Positions 29,646 through 40,283 are shown, counted from the stretch's first letter. The stretch is 45,635 bases of DNA from Aeromicrobium sp. (GCA_025965115.1 JAOPXO010000060.1:1-45635); one strand, 5' to 3'. Translations and numbers: made by a program. The notes: generated by a model from the sequence alone, not told the origin.

Positions 29646-31847
29646 TCACACGTCGCGGTGAAGCCTCACATATCCCCGCGCGGTGAGCTCCACGGTGAGG
29701 CCATCGGCAGGATTCGGCGGATTTCTGGGTCCCCGCCACGCGATGTCTCGCCAGCGGCCGTCGATCCTCGCGCGCAGCTTCCAGCGGCCGGCGTTTCCGA
29801 ACCGGAGGTCGAACGAACCGGGGCCGATCGCACGTGCCGCAATGCTGGTCGTCCCGCCCATGCCGGTCGCCTCCACGGCCTCGACGGGTGAGTCGGACGT
29901 CAGCGCAATCACGTCGATCGCTACACCGCCGTCGGCATCGAGCCGGATGTCGGCGGCGACGTGGGGGGTTGCCGTCACGAGACGAAGCCCGCCGCGCCGG
30001 TCGATCACCATGACGGGTCGCTGTGACGCCGCGGGGGGGAGATCCAACCACGGCCGATCGGATGCCCAGCTGACCACCGTGTCGCTGACCTCGACTGGTC
30101 CGAGTCGGGCATTCATCAGTACGACGTGGTGCGCGGGTTCAGCCAGCATCGCCACATCGACGTCGACTTCGACGGTGGTGGTCGGCGCTGACGTCGCCGG
30201 GCTGTCTGCGCGCGTGACGACACGAGTCGGCACGTCAGTACGAGAGCCCGAGGGAACATGCAGCACCTGGGCCTCGATCGTCGGTCGGCCAGCCAGCTCC
30301 CCAGCACCCTCCACGTTGCAGGCGATCGTGGCGGTCGCTGTCGACCCGGCCCAGGTGAGATCGAGCAGCGTTGCCTCGAGTCGACAGTCCTGCAGTCGAT
30401 ACAGCGCAGCCACCCGCTCACGATCGGCCAACTCTGCGGGATCGATGTCGAGCGGGCTCGCTCCACGCTGACCGGCGCTGACCTCGGCCGACTCCAGGAC
30501 TGCGATCCATCGCGGCAGCACCACCGGGGGAGAGAACGCCCGAGCGCGGCGGCGTGCGGCCCGACGCAGGCCATGAAGCCGTCGACGTGGAGCCGTGGCA
30601 ACCTCAACGATCCTGTCGGCCATGGCGTCGACGTCACCGGCCGGCACGAGGAAGCCGTCGACACCGTCCTGGATGATGTCGGCGGGGCCGTAGGCGATGT
30701 CATACGAGATCGGCAGGGATCCGGCGGCCATGGCCTCGACAAGCACCAGCCCAAAGCCCTCTCTGGTGCTGGTGAGGAGTGAGAACGAGGAGGCAGCAAA
30801 TGCCGACGCAGGATCCGACGTGTAGCCCTCCACCGTCACGGGTGCGCCGGTCTCGCGGATGACCGCTTCGAGTGCCTCGAGCCCCGCACCACGCCCGAAC
30901 ACGTGCAGGTCGATACCCGGGTTCGACTCGGCGGCCCGGGCGATCGCACGCACCGCGTGGTCGACTCGCTTGCGCCCATCGATGTTGGCCATGACGATTC
31001 CGGCTCCCGCGCTGCGTGACGTGCGATGACCCGAATTCGTCGTCTCGATCGCGTGCGGCACGACATGGACGTTGGATTGCGGACCACGTAGCAGCTGGAG
31101 GTGGTCGCGCTGCGTCTCGGTGAGGTAGACGACGGCATCGAAGGCCGGCAGGTGGTGGTGCGCGTACGCCCGCCAGCGTTCGAGCCGACCGTACGGCGCG
31201 TCCCTCCCGGCAGCAATATGGCCGTTGTGCACGACATAGGTCGTGGGCACTCCGGGCAATGGTGCGACGACGAGACAGTCGGCCACGTAGCCGCTGTCGA
31301 CGATGAGATGGGAGCCGGGTTCGAGCGTCCGGCGGAGCCACCACTGCCACCACGACCACGTGCCGTGCCAGCCGCCGAGGAACCTTCCGTCTCCGGACCA
31401 GATCTCGGTGCGCGTGACCTGGTCGCCATCGGGTGTCAGGGCCTGTCGTGTGCCCACTCGAAGCCACTGCTGGCGCGCCAACACGGAGCCGTCCTCCCGA
31501 CACACCTCGTGTACGCCATCGGTGTCGGACGTGAGGACGGGGGCGGACACCGACGGGTCGTACGGCGCTGTCGTCAGGTCGGCGTCCGACGTCGCGAGGA
31601 GGTCCTCCCACAGATTTTCAATCGTCACACCGGGCACCAGAAGCCCGCGCCCGGTCAGATCAGCGCGTATAGCGTCGAGGTCGGGCTGGTGCGCAAGTGT
31701 CAGGACGCGCACGTTCCGTCCGAAGTGGGTCGCCAGCTGGCACGACCGCTGGAGCATTGACTTGGTGAGGCCTCCAAAGGTGTGCGGGATCTCCCAGGTG
31801 AGGGCACACAGGTCCCCGTCGGGGAGTGCGTTGGTCGAGCGTGCCAT
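29646..31847 (-). CDS. TagE/GtfA-like glycosyltransferase with long C-terminal extension
   Basis: GT4-type MANIDGRKRVDHAVRAIARA...VFGRGAGLEALEAVIRE...GYTSDPASAFAASSFSLLTSTREGFGLVLVEAMAAGSLPISYDIAYGPADII. Confidence 0.85.
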   Translation of the reverse strand: MARSTNALPDGDLCALTWEIPHTFGGLTKSMLQRSCQLATHFGRNVRVLTLAHQPDLDAIRADLTGRGLLVPGVTIENLWEDLLATSDADLTTAPYDPSVSAPVLTSDTDGVHEVCREDGSVLARQQWLRVGTRQALTPDGDQVTRTEIWSGDGRFLGGWHGTWSWWQWWLRRTLEPGSHLIVDSGYVADCLVVAPLPGVPTTYVVHNGHIAAGRDAPYGRLERWRAYAHHHLPAFDAVVYLTETQRDHLQLLRGPQSNVHVVPHAIETTNSGHRTSRSAGAGIVMANIDGRKRVDHAVRAIARAAESNPGIDLHVFGRGAGLEALEAVIRETGAPVTVEGYTSDPASAFAASSFSLLTSTREGFGLVLVEAMAAGSLPISYDIAYGPADIIQDGVDGFLVPAGDVDAMADRIVEVATAPRRRLHGLRRAARRRARAFSPPVVLPRWIAVLESAEVSAGQRGASPLDIDPAELADRERVAALYRLQDCRLEATLLDLTWAGSTATATIACNVEGAGELAGRPTIEAQVLHVPSGSRTDVPTRVVTRADSPATSAPTTTVEVDVDVAMLAEPAHHVVLMNARLGPVEVSDTVVSWASDRPWLDLPPAASQRPVMVIDRRGGLRLVTATPHVAADIRLDADGGVAIDVIALTSDSPVEAVEATGMGGTTSIAARAIGPGSFDLRFGNAGRWKLRARIDGRWRDIAWRGPRNPPNPADGLTVELTARGYVRLHRDV

Positions 31848-31855
31848 CGGGTCGA

Positions 31856-33295
31856 TCAGGCCCCGGCACGTTTCGCGGCGAGGGCAGCCTGCATGGCCTC
31901 GGCCCAGCGGGCGGTGACGTGCTCGTCATTGAATTCGAGTGCTCGGCGGTGTGCGGCCTCGCGCATCGGTGCCAGCTGGGCCGGCTTGGTGCGAGTGATG
32001 CGTCGGATCGCCGCCGCGAGTGCTTCGATGTCGTCGGCCGGCACGAGATATCCGTCGACTCCGTGGGTGATGATCTCCGCCGGGCCGTACGGCATGTCAT
32101 AGCTGATCGGGATGCACCCGTGCCCCATGCTCTCGACGAGTACGAGGCCGAAGGCCTCGTTGCTGCTGGTGAGCAGCGAGAACGAGGCGGTGTCGAACTC
32201 GCGCGCGGCATCATCGGAGTAGCCGCGAAGATCGACGTTCGCCCGGTGTCGCACGATGAGCTTGCGGAGCGGTTTGTCCTGCGCGCCCTGACCGAACACG
32301 TCGAGGTGGGGCCGGCGAAGACCAACCCTCCCGGCCCGGGAGATGCCCTTCACGGCGTGGCCGATCTGCTTGCGCTTGGACAGGCTGGTGAGCATGACCC
32401 CCTTGAGACTGGACCGCTTCAGCTCAGGTGATGTCGTCGGCACGTGGCGACCGTGCGGGATGACGTGCCGGTTTTTGCCCGGGCCCAGCAGGACATCCAC
32501 TTCGTCGAGTTGTTGACGGGTCAGGAAGACCACGCCGTCCCAGTCGTCGAGCCGCTCGAATGCACGTCGACGACTCTCGACGAGCTCGCCGTGTGGTCGG
32601 CCGGTGCCCGGGGCCAGATGCGACCCGTGAACGACGTGGATGACGACGGCGTCGTCGCGACGGTACTCGACCATGTGGTTGGCGCTGGTCTTGGAATCGG
32701 AGATGAACCATGCAACGGGATCGCGTGGCAGTGAGTCGAGCCACGACCAGTAGAGCTCCCAGATCTTCTGCCACGTGCCGATCGGCTGACCAGCTGAGTC
32801 GCACAGCGTGAAAGCGCGCGACTTCGGTCCGGGAACCTTGCGCCGGTCTGATGCGAACATCGTGCCGTCGGCCCTGAAGTAGTCGATCTGGACGACATTG
32901 CCGTCGGGATCGTGCAGCGTGTGGCGCAGCGGATCGGTGTGGTCGCCCTGGTCGCCGAGCGGGATGAACAGGGTGTCGTCAGGGGTGACGAACTGGCTCG
33001 CACCGGAGACGTTGCGGAGCTTGGCGTCGTCCCAGCCACGTAGGTCCTCCCAGACGTTCATCAGGTGCATGCCGTCGATCATCGCGCCGCGCTCACGCAA
33101 CCTGGTGCGGACGATGTCGTAGTCGGGGCGGTATTCATAGGTGAGGATCGTGACCTCGACTCCGGCAAGTTCGACGAAGGCTCGGCATCGGTGCAGCATC
33201 GAGTTGGTCATGCCGGCGTACAGGTCGGGGATGCCCCACATGACGGCATAGTGGCTGCCCTCAGGCAGTGGCACGGTGATCGTGTTCGAGGTCAC
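31856..33295 (-). CDS. TagE/GtfA-like glycosyltransferase
   Basis: SLSKRKQIGHAVKGISRA...DVFGQGAQDKPL...FSLLTSSNEAFGLVLVESMGHGCIPISYDMPYGPAEII; shares an N-terminal region with the neighbour. Confidence 0.87.
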   Translation of the reverse strand: MTSNTITVPLPEGSHYAVMWGIPDLYAGMTNSMLHRCRAFVELAGVEVTILTYEYRPDYDIVRTRLRERGAMIDGMHLMNVWEDLRGWDDAKLRNVSGASQFVTPDDTLFIPLGDQGDHTDPLRHTLHDPDGNVVQIDYFRADGTMFASDRRKVPGPKSRAFTLCDSAGQPIGTWQKIWELYWSWLDSLPRDPVAWFISDSKTSANHMVEYRRDDAVVIHVVHGSHLAPGTGRPHGELVESRRRAFERLDDWDGVVFLTRQQLDEVDVLLGPGKNRHVIPHGRHVPTTSPELKRSSLKGVMLTSLSKRKQIGHAVKGISRAGRVGLRRPHLDVFGQGAQDKPLRKLIVRHRANVDLRGYSDDAAREFDTASFSLLTSSNEAFGLVLVESMGHGCIPISYDMPYGPAEIITHGVDGYLVPADDIEALAAAIRRITRTKPAQLAPMREAAHRRALEFNDEHVTARWAEAMQAALAAKRAGA

Positions 33296-33330
33296 GCGGA
33301 CATCCTAGGGATGCCAGGAGCTGTTGTGTG

Positions 33331-34062
33331 TCAGGTCTCGTCGGGGGGCGGCGAAACGCCCGACTCGGCGTGCTTGCTCGGTGCGGTTTCGGCGCGTCGG
33401 CGGCTGGCCACATAGGCCGCACCACCACCACCGACAAGGGCCAGTGCGATGACGACGAACCACAGCCAGGCATGCCCCCCGGAGTCCGTCTCATCCGACG
33501 TCTTGGTCGGGTCAGCACTCGTCTGGTTCGTGTCCGAGGTGGTTGGCGTCGCGCTGGGGGTGCCCTTTCCGCTGGCAGCCGCTTCGAATGCCGCCTCGCG
33601 CTTGGCATCGTCTGGCAGACGGGTCTCCTTGGGGATGTTCTTGTAGCCGGACCAGGTGGAGATCTTCCACGTTGGGGTGCCGGAGCCATACGCGAACTGG
33701 AAGACCCCGCCCTCGGGGCCTGTGGTCGGACCGCCGTCGATGCGATAGGTGACGGTGTAGACACCCTTGGCGAGGCCCGTCTTGAGGTCGACGGCAATAT
33801 TGGTCGACAGCAGTGTTGTCGAGCCCTCGCTGACCACACGTCCGGATCCATCCTTGACCGTGACCACGGCCGGACCGGTGACGGCGGTACGCATCGCCAG
33901 CGTCACCGAAGACGGTTCCGCAGAGATCTGCGATCCAACCGCTGGCACGGTGGCGATCGGAGGGTTGCTGCCCCCTGTAGCCGCCGATCCGGCACTTGCC
34001 CCGGCACCGATCACGGTCGAGGCAAGCGCGACAACGAGGAGGCTGCGCACCGAGAAGAGCAT
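33331..34062 (-). CDS. CopC-like domain membrane protein (copper resistance CopC family-like)
   Basis: Signal peptide MLFSVRSLLVVALASTVIGAGASAGSAA; VPAVGSQISAEPSSVTLAM..; Thr/Ser-rich linker; C-terminal TM WLWFVVIALALVGGGGAAYVA; start at the internal ATG. Confidence 0.7.
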   Translation of the reverse strand: MLFSVRSLLVVALASTVIGAGASAGSAATGGSNPPIATVPAVGSQISAEPSSVTLAMRTAVTGPAVVTVKDGSGRVVSEGSTTLLSTNIAVDLKTGLAKGVYTVTYRIDGGPTTGPEGGVFQFAYGSGTPTWKISTWSGYKNIPKETRLPDDAKREAAFEAAASGKGTPSATPTTSDTNQTSADPTKTSDETDSGGHAWLWFVVIALALVGGGGAAYVASRRRAETAPSKHAESGVSPPPDET

Positions 34063-34207
34063 TGTTCGAGTGTAGGTGCGGTTCCCTGTCGTACGTCGAG
34101 GCTCTCTGCGACAACCTGTTCGAAGTCCCAAATCTTTTGAAATCTTGGTATCGTGATGGCTCAGAATCACCTGCGACGTCCCGGAGCTCTCCCATCGTCG
34201 CCGAACC

Positions 34208-35851
34208 GTGGGGGCAGTCATCTCCGAATTAGTCCGGCGCTCTCTCTGGTGCGCGGTCGCCACGTTGATGGTGGCTGTCCCGCTCCAGAGCGCAGCACAC
34301 GCGGATGAGACATCTCCGTCACCCGGCACGACCACCGTCACTCCCGCGCTCGCGACGACATCACCGGCGCGGGTCACGTCATCGACTGTGCAGGCGGGCC
34401 TGACCGGAGCCAGCACCGCGGACTGCCTGGACTACGCCAACGACTTCGACCCCTCGGTCTCCAACATCTCGCCCGGGCCGGCCATCGCGCCCTACACGTC
34501 CGAGCCGGCAGCCGTCGATGCCTGGTTCAACACGACCGACGTCGAGGAGCGCGGCATCTACAACCCGAACGACCAGCGGCCCTGGAAGTTCGCGCAGCAG
34601 TTCGCCCGCCTGCTCTGCTACTCAGCCCCCAACGCCGACATCACCGCGGCCTACTACTTCTTCCGTGCGACCAACAACAGCAACACCGATGAGTTCAACC
34701 GGCCCGAGTCCGACTCTGAAACGGTCTTCCGGGTTCTCCAGTGGTTGGCCCAGAATCGCAATGTCAAGACCGAGGTGCTGCTCGACAACACCAACACCTG
34801 CACCACGAATGCGGCCAACGAGACGTGCACGAACATCATGACCCCTACCGCTCGTGCCGCACTGGAGAAGCGATTCGCCCAGATCCCGGGCAGCACGGTG
34901 ACCTACTGCATCAACGGTTGCTTCAACACCGCGCGCTACGGCGTCTATCCCTACGCGATCGAGCACGAGAAGTTCATCACCGTCAGTGACACCGTTTTCC
35001 CCGGCTCCGGTGCCGGCACCCATCCGCTGGTGATCTCGACCTCGGCCAACCTGGCCAGGAGCCAGATCCGCAACTATCGCCAAGAAGCATCCGAGATCTA
35101 CGACGACCAGACCGCCTGGCAGCTGTTCAGCCAGCGCTTCAAGGGCATGCAGGACTGCGCCCTCAATTCGTGCGCCTATCTGGGCAGCTCGACGGTCTAC
35201 AACACTGACAACCCGGACCTCGCGACGACCCCACCCAATCCACTGGGCCTGATCCAGGAGGATGACCGCCGGATCTGGGTCGATCCAATCTTGCGCCACA
35301 CCACCGATGCGGGTCGCGGCACGTCGATCACGTTCTCGCCCGGCCGCAACGCCGACGTCAACAGCTTCGATGTCTACGTCAATCAGTTCGACAACGTCGA
35401 CTGCGGCACCGACGCCAAGATTCGCGTCGCGATGTTCAAGCTGACCGACGCCAAGGCCGACAAGATGGCGGCGACGCTCAAGTCCCTCACCAGTCGCGGC
35501 TGCGACGTCAAGATGCTCATGACATCCGAGGCAGGTCAGACGATCATCTCGACCTCGGTCCGCAACACGCTGACCGCGGCAGGCGTCGACTTCAAATGTG
35601 CCGTTGACGGCATGCACACCAAGCTCATCCTGATCGGCCCTGAGTCGGGCAACCTTGGAAGCGTCCTCACCGGCACCGAGAACATGTCGGTGGCGGGCCA
35701 GCTCTACAACGAGGAGCACGTCATCGCCTTTGATGCGCGCAAGGCGACCGGCGCGACCCGCACCGCGATACGCGCGGTCTACGACGACTACCAACACGAG
35801 TGGTTCGAGCTCTCCAGGGGCGCGTCCAAGAGCAATTGCGGGGCAAAATGA
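34208..35851 (+). CDS. Secreted phospholipase D-like domain protein
   Basis: Signal peptide; two HxK half-sites (IEHEKFITVSD..STSANL; DGMHTKLILIGPESGNLGSVLTGTENMS). Confidence 0.78.
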   Translation: MGAVISELVRRSLWCAVATLMVAVPLQSAAHADETSPSPGTTTVTPALATTSPARVTSSTVQAGLTGASTADCLDYANDFDPSVSNISPGPAIAPYTSEPAAVDAWFNTTDVEERGIYNPNDQRPWKFAQQFARLLCYSAPNADITAAYYFFRATNNSNTDEFNRPESDSETVFRVLQWLAQNRNVKTEVLLDNTNTCTTNAANETCTNIMTPTARAALEKRFAQIPGSTVTYCINGCFNTARYGVYPYAIEHEKFITVSDTVFPGSGAGTHPLVISTSANLARSQIRNYRQEASEIYDDQTAWQLFSQRFKGMQDCALNSCAYLGSSTVYNTDNPDLATTPPNPLGLIQEDDRRIWVDPILRHTTDAGRGTSITFSPGRNADVNSFDVYVNQFDNVDCGTDAKIRVAMFKLTDAKADKMAATLKSLTSRGCDVKMLMTSEAGQTIISTSVRNTLTAAGVDFKCAVDGMHTKLILIGPESGNLGSVLTGTENMSVAGQLYNEEHVIAFDARKATGATRTAIRAVYDDYQHEWFELSRGASKSNCGAK

Positions 35852-38319
35852 CAGGCCGCCGGTTCCAACTGATCGCCTTGGCAGGGGCGCTGCTCGTCGC
35901 TCTCGTGTTCGGTGGCAGCTCGGTGACGTTCGGCGTGACCTACAAGTTTTCGCCCCCCACCGGCCTGACGTCGTCCGACAACTCCAATGCCTCGATCACC
36001 CTCACCTGGAAGCGCACCTCAACCGTCAACCGCTATGCGATCCAGTACTCCACCAGCTCGAAGTTCACCAACCCCAAGTACCGCGTCCCGGACAACGTCA
36101 CCAGTCAGGCGCTTGCCGTCGCGGCAGTGCACGACCTCGAGCCAGCGACGGCCTACTACTTCCGCATTCGATCGACCGCTGCCAACGGCGACAATCTGTC
36201 GGACTGGTCGAAGTCGGTCAAGATCTCAACGGCCACCTATGCCTTCTCGGCCCCGTCGACCCCGAAGTTCACCAACATCCTGAGCACGTCGGCAGACGTC
36301 TCGTGGAGTGAGGTGCCCAATGCTGGCAAGTACCGCGTTGCCTACTCGACCTCGAGCAGCTTCGCCTCCACCGCCGTCATCAAGTACGTCTATCCGGTCG
36401 ACAACGCGGTGACGCTCACCGGCCTGACGACGGGCGTGAAGTACTACGTCAAGGTGCGGGCGCTCGAATCCAAATCTGATGACAATGGTGACCCCTATCT
36501 CCTGACGGCCTACTCCTCGGTGGCCAACGTCACCACGACGACGTACACCACCCAGCCGCCCGCCGACTTCAAGATCATCGGCAACTACAAGAACACCTTC
36601 GTCCTGAGCTGGACCGGGGTGCCCGGCGCGAACGCCTACCGGGTCCAGACGACGTACGGCACCACCAAGCGCTATCTCGCGTCGAATGAGCCGATTCCGG
36701 CCGGCGCGGGCTCGTTCTCGCACTCGGGCAACACCTGGACCGCGACGCTCAACAAGTTCTGCGACTCAGCGACCAATGTCTGCAGCGCATACGTGCCGGC
36801 GAAGTCCTACTCCTTCGGGGTCACCGCGAAGGCTGATGACACGCGCATCAGCGAATACACCACGCGCATCAGCACGACGTCCACGGCGCTGCCGCTGACA
36901 ACACCCAATGACTTCACCCTCAAGGGCACAACAAGCGGCAGTCTCACCCTGAGCTGGCAGAAGGTCGACGGCGCAGCGTCATACCGCCTGCAGGAGAAGA
37001 AGTCGTCGACATCCGGCGAGACCCGCTACCTGTACAACATCTGCGGCACCAACTCGCCCGTCACCTGCACCTACGACGGCGACACCATCAGCGTCACCCT
37101 GACGTCTTTCACCTCCAACTCGACCGGGGTCTCGACACCGTTCACCGCCAAGTCGACCTACTACCTCAAGGTGACGGCCCAGGCCAATGTCACGGGAGCT
37201 GTGACCGACACCTATACGCAGTTCGACGATCGTGCCTCCGAGTACACCGCGGCCTACCTCAAGGCGACGACTGACGCCTTCATCTTCAGCCCACCGCCGC
37301 TGTCCACGGTGAAGCTCGATGTCGACGCTGTGACCCTGAGCTGGCCGAGCGTGACCGGCGCAAGCGCCTACGTCGTCGACCGGACGACGGACACCACGTT
37401 CGCCACGATCAATTCGAGCACGTGTGTGGATCTTGCGGCACTCAACGCCGATCCGCTCAACCCGCCCGGCACGACGACGTACCAGCACAAGTTCGGGTCC
37501 CTGAACGATGAGACCTCTTACTTCTTCCGCATCCGCATCGTCGACAACTGCACGAGCAAGGCTGCGCAGAGCGCGAACTCGGCGGTCATCTCCGCCCGTA
37601 CGACGGCGGGTGCCGGGTCACTCACGGGCCAGGTCGTCGGCGGCAGCAACCCGGGCAATCTCTCCGATGCCAAGTCGACCATGACGGCGACCGCCTACGC
37701 GTACCAGGATTCAGAGACCGGTTCGAGCCAGGAAGTCGCCGGCACGACGGACGTCAATCCCGACGGCAGCTACACGATCGAGGGCCTCCGGCCGGGGCCA
37801 TACCAGGTGCAGCTGAGCCAGAACGGCGACAAGAACTACACCTCGCCGTGGGTCAGCGCCAAGTCGAGTGCCAGTGACTGGGATGACGACTCACACGAGT
37901 TCCAGGTCAAGGCCGGCGTCTACACCGTGCCTGGCAACGGTGGCTCGTTCGCGATGCCCGACACTCCGGTCAACGTCGGCCAGACCCTGAGCGGCACCGT
38001 GGTGCGGGTCACCGGCGGCGCGGCCCAGGAGGATGTCACGGTGACGGCCATCGGCGCGCCGGTCGATCCGGCCGACCTCACTCGTGAGGTGCGTGACGTC
38101 GACATCACTGACAGCAGCGGCCATTACTCATTCACCGGCCTGTTCCCCGACAAGTACAAGATCACGCTCGCGCGGAGCATCTCGGCGCCGCTGCGCGGCT
38201 CGTCATTCTGGGTCAACCCACTCGCCGCTCACCCGTTCATCAACGTGGGTGTGTGCCTCGCGTCCGAATCGAGCACGATCTGCACTCCGACCCCGGGCAG
38301 CAACGACAACAACCAGTAG
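35848..38319 (+). CDS. Large secreted FN3-repeat protein with C-terminal Cna-B/carboxypeptidase-regulatory-like domains
   Basis: ATGA overlap with the PLD gene; repeated TYYFRIR/KYYVKVRA/TYYLKVTA FN3 strands; LTGQVVGG.., LSGTVVRVTGGAAQEDVTVTA. Confidence 0.83.
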   Translation: MTGRRFQLIALAGALLVALVFGGSSVTFGVTYKFSPPTGLTSSDNSNASITLTWKRTSTVNRYAIQYSTSSKFTNPKYRVPDNVTSQALAVAAVHDLEPATAYYFRIRSTAANGDNLSDWSKSVKISTATYAFSAPSTPKFTNILSTSADVSWSEVPNAGKYRVAYSTSSSFASTAVIKYVYPVDNAVTLTGLTTGVKYYVKVRALESKSDDNGDPYLLTAYSSVANVTTTTYTTQPPADFKIIGNYKNTFVLSWTGVPGANAYRVQTTYGTTKRYLASNEPIPAGAGSFSHSGNTWTATLNKFCDSATNVCSAYVPAKSYSFGVTAKADDTRISEYTTRISTTSTALPLTTPNDFTLKGTTSGSLTLSWQKVDGAASYRLQEKKSSTSGETRYLYNICGTNSPVTCTYDGDTISVTLTSFTSNSTGVSTPFTAKSTYYLKVTAQANVTGAVTDTYTQFDDRASEYTAAYLKATTDAFIFSPPPLSTVKLDVDAVTLSWPSVTGASAYVVDRTTDTTFATINSSTCVDLAALNADPLNPPGTTTYQHKFGSLNDETSYFFRIRIVDNCTSKAAQSANSAVISARTTAGAGSLTGQVVGGSNPGNLSDAKSTMTATAYAYQDSETGSSQEVAGTTDVNPDGSYTIEGLRPGPYQVQLSQNGDKNYTSPWVSAKSSASDWDDDSHEFQVKAGVYTVPGNGGSFAMPDTPVNVGQTLSGTVVRVTGGAAQEDVTVTAIGAPVDPADLTREVRDVDITDSSGHYSFTGLFPDKYKITLARSISAPLRGSSFWVNPLAAHPFINVGVCLASESSTICTPTPGSNDNNQ

Positions 38320-38347
38320 CCACGCGGACTGGTAGCCTAGGCGGACC

Positions 38348-40199
<1,852 letters not shown>

Positions 40200-40210
40200 G
40201 CAAAACCGAC

Positions 40211-40250
40211 ACGGCCCATTACTGTACCCGCCGGTACAGTAGTGGGCCGT
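40211..40250. promoter_or_regulatory. Long perfect-type inverted repeat (operator or terminator)
   Basis: ACGGCCCATTACTGTACC-cgcc-GGTACAGTAGTGGGCCGT: 18-bp stem with a single T/G mismatch. Confidence 0.85.
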
Positions 40251-40267
40251 TGTCGCGATACGATCGG

Positions 40268-40283
40268 GGTGACGCCGATCACC
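40268..40283. promoter_or_regulatory. CRP/FNR-type palindrome candidate
   Basis: GGTGA-cgccga-TCACC in the saccharopine dehydrogenase 5' region. Confidence 0.4.

Noticed and set aside
34063-34416. N-terminal extension of the CopC-like ORF (to 34416)
   Set aside because: Overlaps the start of the divergent PLD gene and lacks sense; the signal peptide starts at 34062.
35848-38319. Possible CRISPR or VNTR because of repeated sequence in the FN3 protein gene
   Set aside because: Repeats are diverged protein modules of about 85-110 codons, not short identical DNA repeats with spacers.
40211-40250. Calling the leuA/saccharopine dehydrogenase palindrome a plain Rho-independent terminator
   Set aside because: No U tract on either strand and it lies next to a plausible downstream promoter; kept as an operator/terminator ambiguity instead.
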